Shown: in pieces, positions 1-8,028 of the stretch
Layout: each line of letters begins with the position of its first letter
Position numbering within the stretch: position 1 is the first letter of the stretch
Origin: JAGVJT01 sp964471225
GTDB lineage: Bacteria > Pseudomonadota > Gammaproteobacteria > Legionellales > Legionellaceae
Reading direction: 5' to 3'
DNA: 21,088 bases
Assembly (NCBI GenBank): GCA_964471225.1
Contig: CAYYEZ010000040.1
Span: 1 to 21,088 of the forward strand
Program-made: the position numbers and the translations under genes
The notes under the pieces: model-generated
The model's input: the letters and a program-made list of their open reading frames with translations, nothing else
Databases searched by the model: none
Told to the model about the DNA's origin: nothing

Positions 1-210
1 GTGCTGCAGATTTAAAAGCCGCGGGACTCAGTGCTGTAGATTTAAAAGCCGCAGGATTCAGTGCTGCAGATTTAAAAGCCGCAGGACTCAGTGCGGCACA
101 ACTAAAAGACGCGGGATATAGCCCGGCAGATTTAAAAGCCGCGGGATACACCGTCGCAGCGCTAAAAGCAGCGGGACTTTCAGATGTTGATCTTAGAGAG
201 TTAAGTGGAC
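1..210 (+). repeat. icmE: Tandem 30-bp repeats encoding the DotG decapeptides
   Basis: Six 30-bp units lie head to tail at 1-30, 31-60, 61-90, 91-120, 121-150 and 151-180, with a degenerate seventh at 181-210. Each unit encodes ten residues around a D-L-K-A-A-G core. Units 1 and 3 differ at a single base and unit 2 differs from unit 3 at two, while units 4-6 have drifted. The array is cut by the left window edge, so its full copy number is unknown. Confidence 0.9.
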
Positions 211-1130
211 CTTATGATAGTCAGTTTGTGGGAATTCCAGGTAGTGGGCAGCAGCAGTTATCTTTAATAGGAACAGCGAAAGGCAATAGTATACAGCAGC
301 AGGAAAGTGCGCAGATGCAGCTAATGCAAAAACAGCAACAACAAGCAGCACAACAGCGTTACCAAGCTCAGATTACTCAGCGGACAGGTTTGATGGTAGG
401 GGCGGCAAAAGATGCACTACAATCTTGGAAAAAAACCACAGACCAAGTTTATATTGCTGCTGCTAAGACAGATGAAAAATCAGGTCAAGCAGGAGCCGGC
501 TCGATGCAGTCTGATGGCTCTGTAGGGGCTTCTGCGGCAAGTGGCTCTGTCATGTCAGTCAGTGGAGAGAATGTTGTCAAGACTGGCGATATTATGTTTG
601 CGGTGATGGATACTTCTGTTAACACGGATGAGCCAGGGCCGATTTTAGCAACGATTGTTTCCGGCCGTTTAAAAGGTTCGAAATTAATAGGAAGCTTCAA
701 TTTGCCGTCGAATGCTTCTAAGATGGTTATTATGTTTAATACACTTTCGATACCAGGTAAAGACAAAACAGTACAAATCAGTGCTTACGCTATTGACCCC
801 AATACAGCAAGAACCGCTCTTTCCAGCGAAACAAACCACCATTATTTGCAACGTTATGGCGCATTGTTCGCGTCATCTTTCATGTCAGGAATGAGTAGTG
901 CGATTCAGTCAGCGAATACCACAGTAAGTGTTGGTGGTACAGGTGGAGTAACGAACACCACCGTTTCAACGATGGGTCGTTCAACAATAAATAATGCCTT
1001 AATAGCATTAGGTGAGGTTGGAAAAGCTTGGTCTAAGACCGCACAAAAAGATATGAATCGCCCAACGACAGTCGAAGTATATGCCGGTACGGGGCTTGGT
1101 ATCCTGTTTACTCAGGATGTGGCACTTTAA
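1..1130 (+). CDS. icmE: IcmE/DotG, VirB10-like Dot/Icm core-complex protein (5' end missing)
   Basis: This is the C-terminal 375 residues of IcmE/DotG, the VirB10-like protein that spans the envelope in Dot/Icm type IVB secretion systems. The first complete codon is at position 3, and an open frame runs off the left edge. Residues 1-60 are six decapeptide repeats of the type S-A-A-D-L-K-A-A-G-L, the hallmark of this family. A Gln-rich linker follows, at about nt 250-370. The C-terminal TrbI/VirB10-like domain starts near nt 570 at VVKTGDIMFAVMDTSVN and includes a Ser/Thr/Gly-rich stretch at nt 890-980. The protein ends in GTGLGILFTQDVAL. A GTG at 228 could be taken as a start, but the repeat frame is open upstream of it and clearly coding. 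The gene lies just ahead of icmG and is surely co-transcribed with it. Identification rests on the repeat motif, the C-terminal domain and the gene order. Confidence 0.95.
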   Translation, partial: AADLKAAGLSAVDLKAAGFSAADLKAAGLSAAQLKDAGYSPADLKAAGYTVAALKAAGLSDVDLRELSGPYDSQFVGIPGSGQQQLSLIGTAKGNSIQQQESAQMQLMQKQQQQAAQQRYQAQITQRTGLMVGAAKDALQSWKKTTDQVYIAAAKTDEKSGQAGAGSMQSDGSVGASAASGSVMSVSGENVVKTGDIMFAVMDTSVNTDEPGPILATIVSGRLKGSKLIGSFNLPSNASKMVIMFNTLSIPGKDKTVQISAYAIDPNTARTALSSETNHHYLQRYGALFASSFMSGMSSAIQSANTTVSVGGTGGVTNTTVSTMGRSTINNALIALGEVGKAWSKTAQKDMNRPTTVEVYAGTGLGILFTQDVAL

Positions 1131-1145
1131 CTGAGGATGAATGCC

Positions 1146-1946
1146 ATGGTAGATAATGATCCAAATAATAAAGAATATAAGTTAGATGATCTTGACTTAT
1201 TAGCGTCGGAACCCGAAGAGCAGTTTCAATCTGAGGATGAGGTCACTGACTTTCCTTCTGAGCCATCTAAAGGAGGATTCGGTGATTCGAAACCTTGGGA
1301 AAATCCAATGGTTCGAAAAGGAGCAATAGGTCTGGGTGGTTTTGTTCTAGTCTTTTTGTGTTATAAAATGATTCATGCAGTTTGGGGTGACAAAACTTCA
1401 ACCAATCAAATCAAGCCAGTTGCAATCCAGCAAAATACACCTAAGCCACAGCCTATTCAGTCCGCCGCAAACCTTGTGACTGATGATCTCACGAGTAAAA
1501 AGCTTTCATCATTGGAGCAGGCACAAGGCAATATGAGTGACACATTACAAACTGTGAATAATCAAGTTACGTCAATGAATTCAGAAATATCCGATGTGTC
1601 CTCTAAAATAACGACTTTATCTGCAAATCTTGCCGCATTGAATGAGAAATTGGACGCACAAACGCAGGAAATAGCGCGACTCACTGCATTGAATGCAAAG
1701 CGTCATGTAGTCAAGCATGAACATCGCTTGAGCTCTCACAACCCCTCTAATGCCCCAGACGTATATTCTATTCAAGCTCTTATTCCCGGAAGAGCCTGGT
1801 TAATTTCTTCTAATGGCTCATCAATGACTGTTAGAGAAGGTTCTGCGTTGCCCGGTTATGGTGTAGTTAAATTAATTGACGTTGAGCGTGGGCGAGTACT
1901 GATGAGTTCTGGACGAGTCATAAAATTTGGCCAAGTAGATAGCTGA
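1146..1946 (+). CDS. icmG: IcmG/DotF, Dot/Icm inner-membrane protein
   Basis: This is IcmG/DotF, a bitopic inner-membrane component of the Dot/Icm apparatus. An acidic N-terminal cytoplasmic segment of about 55 residues is followed by one membrane segment (about residues 58-79, GAIGLGGFVLVFLCYK). A coiled-coil region covers about 115-185, with regular Leu/Ile/Met spacing and many Asn/Ser/Gln. A compact C-terminal domain (about 205-266) contains ALIPGRAWLISSNGSSMTVR. Two ATG codons compete as the start. I prefer 1146 because GAGGA at 1133-1137 is properly spaced from it, whereas it abuts the ATG at 1137, which would add MNA. The gene begins 15 bp after icmE and ends 7 bp before icmC. Identity is inferred from domain layout and the conserved icmE-G-C-D-J-B order, since this family is poorly conserved in sequence. 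Confidence 0.9.
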   Translation: MVDNDPNNKEYKLDDLDLLASEPEEQFQSEDEVTDFPSEPSKGGFGDSKPWENPMVRKGAIGLGGFVLVFLCYKMIHAVWGDKTSTNQIKPVAIQQNTPKPQPIQSAANLVTDDLTSKKLSSLEQAQGNMSDTLQTVNNQVTSMNSEISDVSSKITTLSANLAALNEKLDAQTQEIARLTALNAKRHVVKHEHRLSSHNPSNAPDVYSIQALIPGRAWLISSNGSSMTVREGSALPGYGVVKLIDVERGRVLMSSGRVIKFGQVDS

Positions 1947-1953
1947 GTAAAGC

Positions 1954-2478
1954 ATGGAAAACTGGAGTATTCTCACTAACATTGCGCAATCGTTGCTTCC
2001 TGTTCAGAAGTTGATAACCGGTGGGGCTTACCTTATGGGTATTCTTTTTGCTATGAAAGCGCTGATGTCGTTGAAGTCTCATAGTGAAATGCGAGGTGGA
2101 GGAGGGAACTCATCGAGTATAAAAGAACCTTTGTTGTATTTTATTGTGGCCGCGATGCTAATTTATTTTCCAACAGGCTTTGAAGTCTTGATGAATACAA
2201 CATTTGGATATTCAAATGTGCTAGCTTATTCTGACAATAGTGCAATGAATAATTGGTTAGGTGGTGATAATGAGCTAGGAAACGCTTTAACTGTAATTAT
2301 TCAAACGATAGGGCTATATGCATTTGTCAGGGGGTGGGTCATGATTACTAAGTCGTCAAGTACAGGACAGCCACCCAATGGCACAGGTAAGGGATTAACT
2401 CATGTCTTCGGTGGTATCCTTGCAGTGAATATTGTGGGAACGATTGAAATGATTAATAATACGTTGATGGGAACGTAA
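1954..2478 (+). CDS. icmC: IcmC/DotE, polytopic Dot/Icm membrane protein
   Basis: This 174-residue protein is IcmC/DotE, a small inner-membrane Dot/Icm component. Four hydrophobic segments are visible at about 15-37 (KLITGGAYLMGILFAMKALM), 60-82 (PLLYFIVAAMLIYFPTGFEV), 107-127 (ALTVIIQTIGLYAFVRGW) and 146-168 (LTHVFGGILAVNIVGTIEM). The Gly-rich loop after the first segment, the YFPTG motif after the second and the F-R-G-W motif in the third are features of the IcmC/DotE/DotV group. No strong ribosome-binding site is present. The start lies 7 bp after the icmG stop, which suggests translational coupling. The precise function of this protein in secretion is not established. Confidence 0.9.
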   Translation: MENWSILTNIAQSLLPVQKLITGGAYLMGILFAMKALMSLKSHSEMRGGGGNSSSIKEPLLYFIVAAMLIYFPTGFEVLMNTTFGYSNVLAYSDNSAMNNWLGGDNELGNALTVIIQTIGLYAFVRGWVMITKSSSTGQPPNGTGKGLTHVFGGILAVNIVGTIEMINNTLMGT

Positions 2479-2504
2479 AAGTTTATAAAATTAAGGGGCT
2501 AGTG

Positions 2505-2888
2505 ATGAAGAATAAGAAAAATTATAGTTCTATAGCAGTGAGCTTGGTTGCATTATCTGCAGTTGTTGCTGCAGGAGCAACTTACGCAGGTAGTAGTTTA
2601 ACTTTAGGGGGCATGGCTTCGTCGATTACTAGTTCATTTACGAGCTTAACGAAGCTTGTTACTGCAGGTTCTTATTTGGGTGGCTTGGGCTTTTCAATTG
2701 GTGCAATCATGAAATTTAAGCAACATAAAGACAACCCAACTAATATTCCAGTGGGTACGCCTATCGCATTAACCTTTATTGCAGCGGCGCTCTTATTCCT
2801 TCCTTCTATTTTGGGTGTCACTGGTTCTACATTGTTTGGTGGCAGTGGCGAGACATCAGGCCCAACAGGCTCTGTGTTTAGCGGTTAA
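2505..2888 (+). CDS. icmD: IcmD/DotP, small Dot/Icm membrane protein
   Basis: This is IcmD/DotP, a small hydrophobic Dot/Icm component that follows icmC in the standard gene order. An N-terminal hydrophobic stretch ending in AGATYAG could be a signal peptide or a first membrane anchor. Two further hydrophobic segments lie at about 45-65 (VTAGSYLGGLGFSIGAIMKF) and 85-107 (IALTFIAAALLFLPSILGV). They are separated by a short basic loop with KFKQHKDNPTN, a pattern shared with IcmD and IcmC/DotE-type proteins. The ATG at 2505 is preferred over the in-frame GTG at 2502 because AAGGGG (2493-2498) is six bases ahead of 2505 but only three ahead of 2502. The Gly/Ser/Thr-rich C-terminus is short and polar. 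The gene ends 17 bp before icmJ. Confidence 0.88.
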   Translation: MKNKKNYSSIAVSLVALSAVVAAGATYAGSSLTLGGMASSITSSFTSLTKLVTAGSYLGGLGFSIGAIMKFKQHKDNPTNIPVGTPIALTFIAAALLFLPSILGVTGSTLFGGSGETSGPTGSVFSG

Positions 2889-2905
2889 TATAAGAGGCTT
2901 ACTAT

Positions 2906-3532
2906 ATGGGCAGTAAGCGTCCTTTAGAGCTGGAATTAATGGCGAGCCCGAGTGCCTGGCGGTTGTACTCCGCTAGGCACTCGGATCCGCGTTTTGCGGC
3001 TTATGAAGAAAAAGTTTTTGAACGAGATAACTTCACTTGTCAATTTTGTAAATTTCAAGCACGAACAGATCAACACATTATTAATATTGATGGTAATTAT
3101 ACAAACAATAAGATAGATAACTTAGTTACTGCGTGTTGTTTTTGTGCTCAATGTTTTTTTATTGAATCAGTAGGAGTGGGTGGTTATGGTGGCGGAACAC
3201 TTGTTTTTTTACCAGAGCTTTCTCAGCAAGAATTAAATGCACTGTGTCATGTTTTATTTTGTGCAATGACGAACGATACAGGATATAAAAATACAGCTCA
3301 AGCAATTTATCGCTCCCTAAAATTTCGCTCGCAACAGGTCGAAGAGCGGTTTGGAGAAGGAACCAGTGACCCTGCAATTATGGGACGATTTTTGATTGAC
3401 TCAGATAATGTTTCGCGTCAAAAGATGAAAGAGATATTTCGTAATATTCGACTATTACCTTCACGAGCCAAATTTCGACAACAAATCGAACGTTGGGCAG
3501 CTAGTGCTGTTGAAGAATTAGCAGAGAAATAG
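2906..3532 (+). CDS. icmJ: IcmJ/DotN, zinc-binding component of the Dot/Icm coupling complex
   Basis: This is IcmJ/DotN, a cytoplasmic protein of 208 residues. In Legionella it binds the coupling ATPase DotL within the complex that receives effectors. An HNH-like zinc-binding fold is indicated by C45-x2-C48 (TCQFCKF) and a second cluster C77-C78-F-C80-x2-C83 (ACCFCAQC). The intervening segment D-G-N-Y-T-N-N-K-I-D-N-L resembles HNH proteins, but no intact nuclease histidine pair is evident, as is known for DotN. The start has a good ribosome-binding site, AAGAGG at 2892-2897, eight bases upstream. The gene sits 17 bp after icmD and 22 bp before icmB, so it is part of the same transcript. Its adjacency to icmB makes the assignment firm. 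Confidence 0.94.
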   Translation: MGSKRPLELELMASPSAWRLYSARHSDPRFAAYEEKVFERDNFTCQFCKFQARTDQHIINIDGNYTNNKIDNLVTACCFCAQCFFIESVGVGGYGGGTLVFLPELSQQELNALCHVLFCAMTNDTGYKNTAQAIYRSLKFRSQQVEERFGEGTSDPAIMGRFLIDSDNVSRQKMKEIFRNIRLLPSRAKFRQQIERWAASAVEELAEK

Positions 3533-3554
3533 GCTCTAAGCCAGGAGAGGTAGG

Positions 3555-6500
3555 ATGAGTAGATGGATGGAGTCTTTTTTTGAAGGTGTTGATACCTTTT
3601 TCGCTTGGTTAAGCACGTCATTAAAACAAACTACGGAATCGTATTGCGAGTTAGAAACAGCTGATAGCGATACAGTTCTAGTGAATCATGATGGATCGTT
3701 GCTGACTGTTTTTCATATTGAGGGAACGACGACATTGATGGGTGCAGAAGAGTTTCAACGTTTAGTTGAGGGCTTGTCTAATGCGCTACATCCGGCGATG
3801 AGTCGTCCTGGTCATGCAATTCAAGTCTTATTTTCTCAGGATAAAGAAAATATAAAAGATCATATCCGCTCCATTTATGCGCCAGCAGAAGCGACGGCTA
3901 AGCGTTTGAATCTGAGTCTTGAAGATTTGTTTGAAGAGCGTGTCACCTACCTAAGTGATTATTGTGCTGAGGAAACACTTTATGTTGTGCTCTACACCCG
4001 TCCTTTCAATTTGACAAGTGATCAATTAAAGACCGCAGCAAAAGAAAAAATGAAAATGCTGAAAGAGAAAAAGGCACCACCTTTTCGCTATACTCAAGCT
4101 GTTTATGCCGCAATGCCAGAGCTTCGAGATACGCACAGTGCATTTGTTCGCTCGGTACAAAGTGATTTTGAAACATTAAATCTTGTCGCCCGCGTACTGG
4201 ATGTTCACGAGGCTGTTTATGCTGTTCGTCTTTCCGCTGATCCCGACTTTACCTCAAAAGACTGGCGTGCTACGTTGCCTGGTGACAATATTCCAGTGCG
4301 TGAGCTGAATAGTTTTGAAGGGGATGTTTCTGACCTTTTGTGGCCTTCTCTTGCCAAGCAAGTTATCCCAAGAGAAGCTGATGTGATTGATCGCCGCACA
4401 GTTCAAGTCGGTGATAAGTTGTATGCTTCTAGCTATATAGATTTATTTCCAAAAGATATACGTCCATTTATGAGTTTGTTTACGCGTATCTTACCGACAC
4501 ATATTCCCTGGCGTATTTCTTTTTTTATTGAGAGTGATGGTTGGAATAGTCTGAAATTAAAAGGTTTGCTTGCCTCGATTTTAAGCTTTTCTTCAGCACA
4601 AAATCGTTTATTAAGCGATTCTGTAAATTTATTGAAATATATTCAGCTAAATTCGGATGAAGCGCTCGTGCGTTTGCGTGTTGTTGCCGCAACTTGGGCA
4701 CCGGAGGGAGATTTACCGTTACTAAGACGCCGTGGATCAGAGTTAGTTAAAGCGATTCAAGGTTGGGGCTCTACTGAGGTATCTGAGATTTGTGGTGATC
4801 CTTTTGAGGGTTTTGTCTCGACCATGCTAGCGACAACGACATCCAGCCCTGCCGTGGCCTCTGTGGCGCCTTTATCCGATGTAGTGAAGATGCTACCTAT
4901 CACAAGACCGGCCTCGCCGTGGAAAGCTGGTGCTATTTTATTTCGCTCTCCAGATGGGAAGCCATGGCCTTTCCAACCTGGCTCAAATTTACAAACGACT
5001 TGGATTGATTTAGTTTATGCACGTCCCGGTTCTGGTAAGTCTGTACTTTCAAATGCTCAAAACTTAGCACTTTGTATGTCTGCAGGGATAACTCGGTTGC
5101 CTCGTATTGCTATTATTGATATCGGACCATCTAGTAGTGGATTAATTTCTCTATTGAAAGAAGCATTGCCGCCTGAAAGTCGGCATCTAGCATCTTATCA
5201 TCGACTGAGAATGACTCCAGAATACTCAATTAATCCTTTTGATACGCAATTAGGATGTCGTTACCCAACCGCGTTAGAGCGCTCGTTTTTGGTGAATTTT
5301 CTAACGTTACTCACTACGCCTTTAGGTGCACCTAAACCATATGACGGTATGGCTGATTTGGCAGGAATGGTTGTAGATGAGCTTTACAAGAGCCTTTCTG
5401 ATGAAAATAATCCCGCGCCTTACTCTCCTGGTTTGGAGGAGTTGATTGACGGAATACTCGATGAAATTGGTTTTGTCAGAGACTCGAAATCTACGTGGTG
5501 GGAAGTGACTGACGCGCTCTTTTCGGCCGGTTTTATTCATGAGGCTATGCTAGCGCAACGCTACACTATGCCGCTGTTGGCTGACGCTGCTTCTATTTGT
5601 CGGACATCGTCTATTGAAGATCTTTACGAAAAAGTCACTACACCGACTGGTGAGACGTTGATTAGTGCGTTTTCTCGAATGATTTCAAGTGCTGTGCGTG
5701 AATACCCTGTGTTATCACGTGTGACTGCGTTTGATTTAGGTGAGTCAAAAATTGTTTCTCTTGACTTGGATGAGGTTGCTAAAAGTGGGGGAGATGCTGC
5801 TGACCGTAAAACATCAGTAATGTATATGTTAGCTCGCTATGTTTTAGCGCGTCATTATTATCTGACAGAAGAGGTATTGAGCGATATCCCAGAGCAATAT
5901 CGTAATTATCATACAGATAGAATTCGAGAAATTCGAGAAGATCCCAAACGTATCGTTTATGATGAATTTCATCGAACATCGCGCTCACAGGCTGTGCGTG
6001 ATCAAGTGATTATTGATATGCGCGAAGGCCGAAAATGGAATGTGCAGATTTCTTTGTTGTCACAATCTGTCGATGATTTTGATTCAGTCATGATTGAGTT
6101 TGCTACAGGAATCTATATTATGGACGCAGGGCCTGCTCAGACAATTGAGAAAACCACAAAGATTTTTGGTCTATCAGAGACTGCAAAAGTTGCTTTGCGT
6201 ACAAGAGTTCATGGACCAAAACAAGGTGGTGCCACGTTCATTGCACAGTTTTCGACAAAAACTGGAATCAGCGTTCAGTTATTGACCTTGACTTTAGGTC
6301 CCATTGAGCTTTGGGCTTTCAGTACAACAGCAGAGGACGCTGCGGTCCGTAACCAATTGTATCGCCATTTAGGCCCGGCAGAAGCTCGACGTTTCTTGGC
6401 GCTTCTTTTTCCAAACGGTACGGTCACCAAGGAGCTAAACGAGCGATTAAACTCGCTTAAAGGAGAGATTGGGGTGATTGACGAAGAAAACCGTGTGGGT

Positions 6501-6602
6501 GCACTTGGGCAACTCGTGCAAGACATTTTGGACGCTTATGCTCGTGATCCCAATACCAAAAGTCTTGCAGCCGTAATGTCCGAGAAGACTAAGAGGAAGT
6601 AG
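3555..6602 (+). CDS. icmB: IcmB/DotO, VirB4-like ATPase of the Dot/Icm system
   Basis: This is IcmB/DotO, the large VirB4/TraU-related cytoplasmic ATPase that sits at the base of the Dot/Icm machine. Its length, 1015 residues, is normal for the family. The N-terminal half (about 1-450) is the family-specific domain. The C-terminal half carries a Walker A motif, R-P-G-S-G-K-S (P491-S496), and a Walker B motif, R-I-V-Y-D-E-F (I800-E804). The sequence R-x-W-N-V-Q-I-S-L-L-S-Q-S follows, as expected for an arginine/sensor region of VirB4-type ATPases. The ATG at 3555 follows AGGAGAGG (3543-3550). The gene ends the cluster, and its last 14 bp overlap the 3' end of the convergent gene at 6589-7995. 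No secretion genes follow in the window. Confidence 0.96.
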   Translation: MSRWMESFFEGVDTFFAWLSTSLKQTTESYCELETADSDTVLVNHDGSLLTVFHIEGTTTLMGAEEFQRLVEGLSNALHPAMSRPGHAIQVLFSQDKENIKDHIRSIYAPAEATAKRLNLSLEDLFEERVTYLSDYCAEETLYVVLYTRPFNLTSDQLKTAAKEKMKMLKEKKAPPFRYTQAVYAAMPELRDTHSAFVRSVQSDFETLNLVARVLDVHEAVYAVRLSADPDFTSKDWRATLPGDNIPVRELNSFEGDVSDLLWPSLAKQVIPREADVIDRRTVQVGDKLYASSYIDLFPKDIRPFMSLFTRILPTHIPWRISFFIESDGWNSLKLKGLLASILSFSSAQNRLLSDSVNLLKYIQLNSDEALVRLRVVAATWAPEGDLPLLRRRGSELVKAIQGWGSTEVSEICGDPFEGFVSTMLATTTSSPAVASVAPLSDVVKMLPITRPASPWKAGAILFRSPDGKPWPFQPGSNLQTTWIDLVYARPGSGKSVLSNAQNLALCMSAGITRLPRIAIIDIGPSSSGLISLLKEALPPESRHLASYHRLRMTPEYSINPFDTQLGCRYPTALERSFLVNFLTLLTTPLGAPKPYDGMADLAGMVVDELYKSLSDENNPAPYSPGLEELIDGILDEIGFVRDSKSTWWEVTDALFSAGFIHEAMLAQRYTMPLLADAASICRTSSIEDLYEKVTTPTGETLISAFSRMISSAVREYPVLSRVTAFDLGESKIVSLDLDEVAKSGGDAADRKTSVMYMLARYVLARHYYLTEEVLSDIPEQYRNYHTDRIREIREDPKRIVYDEFHRTSRSQAVRDQVIIDMREGRKWNVQISLLSQSVDDFDSVMIEFATGIYIMDAGPAQTIEKTTKIFGLSETAKVALRTRVHGPKQGGATFIAQFSTKTGISVQLLTLTLGPIELWAFSTTAEDAAVRNQLYRHLGPAEARRFLALLFPNGTVTKELNERLNSLKGEIGVIDEENRVGALGQLVQDILDAYARDPNTKSLAAVMSEKTKRK

Positions 6603-7995
6603 AGCCGCCACCTCCTCCTGGTGTAGTTGTAGACGAGGAGGATAGACTAGGCGCTCCAGTCGAGGATGTCGGAGATGGAGATTCAAATTTTTTCCGCTCT
6701 TTTTCGATTTCTTCTCTCATGCCGTCCGCAGAGCCTGGCTGTTCTTTTTTCTGGTGCATGCTAATATATTGCTCAACCTCTTGTCGTCGTGCCGGATTTG
6801 TACTAAATAGTGCGTCGAAATTATTTTCTTTTTCACTTGCTCTATAAGTTTTTCCATTGACGATGATCTTGATTTTATCTTCTGGATAACCAGCCATCCG
6901 TAGAGCAGCAAAAGCATCTTGCGCGAGCTTCATTGCCATGTCTGGATTTTTTTTGAAGCCCGTGATTTGTGCATAAGGTTTTTCTTCCCCAGATAGTTTT
7001 AACAAAGTCGCCATGACAAGCATGTCTTGCATCGGCCGATTTGATGGGTCACTGTAGTAACCCCAACTTCTGAATGGGGATCTCAGGCTAAAAAGATCTT
7101 CTGTGCTTTTGTGAAATGTTGAGACATTGGGTAGTTTCAAACTGAATTGATGAGTTTTTGGATTGTCCCCTGTTTGAACAACGCTCAGGTCTCGTCCAGT
7201 GAGTGTTTTAAAATTGTTACCTACATAACCGACTAAAGAGTCAAAATCTAAATCTTTAAAAACACCCCCAGCGCCTCCTAAAGAAATAGTGCTGCTTCCT
7301 GTGTTTCCTTTTAAGTGAGCCAGATCGAATGCTTTTTTCATTTCCTGACTCTCATGTCTTAGTACAGCGAAAGTCGAGACTCTTAGACGTTCTTGTTCGA
7401 CTGCTTTGTGCAGTGAGCTTGTATTCTTCTGAAATCCTTCTTTTAGTGCCTTAATCTGTGCCTCATGTGCTGACGCTAGCGTTGCTAACGCATTCTTTTT
7501 TTGTATAGGATCCGTGACGGTTGCTTCTATAAGCGCGATATCTTCTTCATATTGCTGGAAGATTGCGCCCTTTGTTTCTGTTCCATCGCTATGTCGAATT
7601 GAGCCAATTGCTTTTTGACATTCTTCATTAATATACCCTGTCAGATTGTCTGGATGATATCTGGCTCCAATATTTTGTATAGCTAAATCTAAAGTATGGA
7701 ACGACTCTGACAGTGCTTGAAGTCTTGCTGGATTTTGATCAAACGGAATACCTGGTAAAGAAGCCAAAGTGGCTGCTCGTGCATTTTTGTAACTATCGAT
7801 CTGCTCGGACATATTGAGCTCAGAAAGCCCTAAACTTTCTTGATAGGTGCTCAAAAATAAATCCCGATTTTCTGGAGAAAGCTTTGCTAATGCCTTAGAG
7901 TGGTACGCATAGTAACCAAAGCCACGGAAACACTGATTCATGAACGAGTAGTAATGGGATGAGTCGCTTATATTTTCCAGAAATTTTTGAAGCAT
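6589..7995 (-). CDS. Uncharacterised protein with coiled coil and Ser/Thr/Gly tail; candidate Dot/Icm substrate
   Basis: I do not recognise this 468-residue protein. It has no signal peptide or clear membrane span, so it is probably soluble. Residues 1-140 look helical, with several aromatic pairs (HYYSF, GFGYYAYH). Residues 147-222 are charged and coiled-coil-like. Residues 255-385 look like a mixed alpha/beta domain with DPSNRPMQDMLVMATLLKLS and AALRMAGYPEDKIKIIVNGK. The tail has a Glu/Lys-rich stretch (426-438, REEIEKERKKFE), and 18 of its last 30 residues are Ser or Thr, with a run of five Gly. Glu-rich stretches followed by small polar C-termini are known in Dot/Icm effectors, and the gene abuts icmB, so an effector role is my inference. 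The start has AAGGA seven bases upstream. It lies 33 bp after metQ on the same strand with no hairpin between them, so it may be read with metNIQ. Confidence 0.85.
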   Translation of the reverse strand: MLQKFLENISDSSHYYSFMNQCFRGFGYYAYHSKALAKLSPENRDLFLSTYQESLGLSELNMSEQIDSYKNARAATLASLPGIPFDQNPARLQALSESFHTLDLAIQNIGARYHPDNLTGYINEECQKAIGSIRHSDGTETKGAIFQQYEEDIALIEATVTDPIQKKNALATLASAHEAQIKALKEGFQKNTSSLHKAVEQERLRVSTFAVLRHESQEMKKAFDLAHLKGNTGSSTISLGGAGGVFKDLDFDSLVGYVGNNFKTLTGRDLSVVQTGDNPKTHQFSLKLPNVSTFHKSTEDLFSLRSPFRSWGYYSDPSNRPMQDMLVMATLLKLSGEEKPYAQITGFKKNPDMAMKLAQDAFAALRMAGYPEDKIKIIVNGKTYRASEKENNFDALFSTNPARRQEVEQYISMHQKKEQPGSADGMREEIEKERKKFESPSPTSSTGAPSLSSSSTTTPGGGGGSTSS

Positions 7996-8028
7996 TTCAT
8001 TATCCTTTTTTTGTCGTCATATTTAATC

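Noticed and set aside
1..210. CRISPR-like 30-bp repeats
   Set aside because: The units are contiguous with no spacers, keep one open frame and encode the known DotG decapeptide.
485..766. 93-codon reading frame on the minus strand
   Set aside because: It lies wholly inside the well-supported icmE/dotG coding region and its translation shows no family features; a shadow frame.
228..1130. Complete gene starting at the GTG at 228
   Set aside because: The frame is open to the left edge and encodes DotG repeats, so this is an internal codon of a truncated gene.
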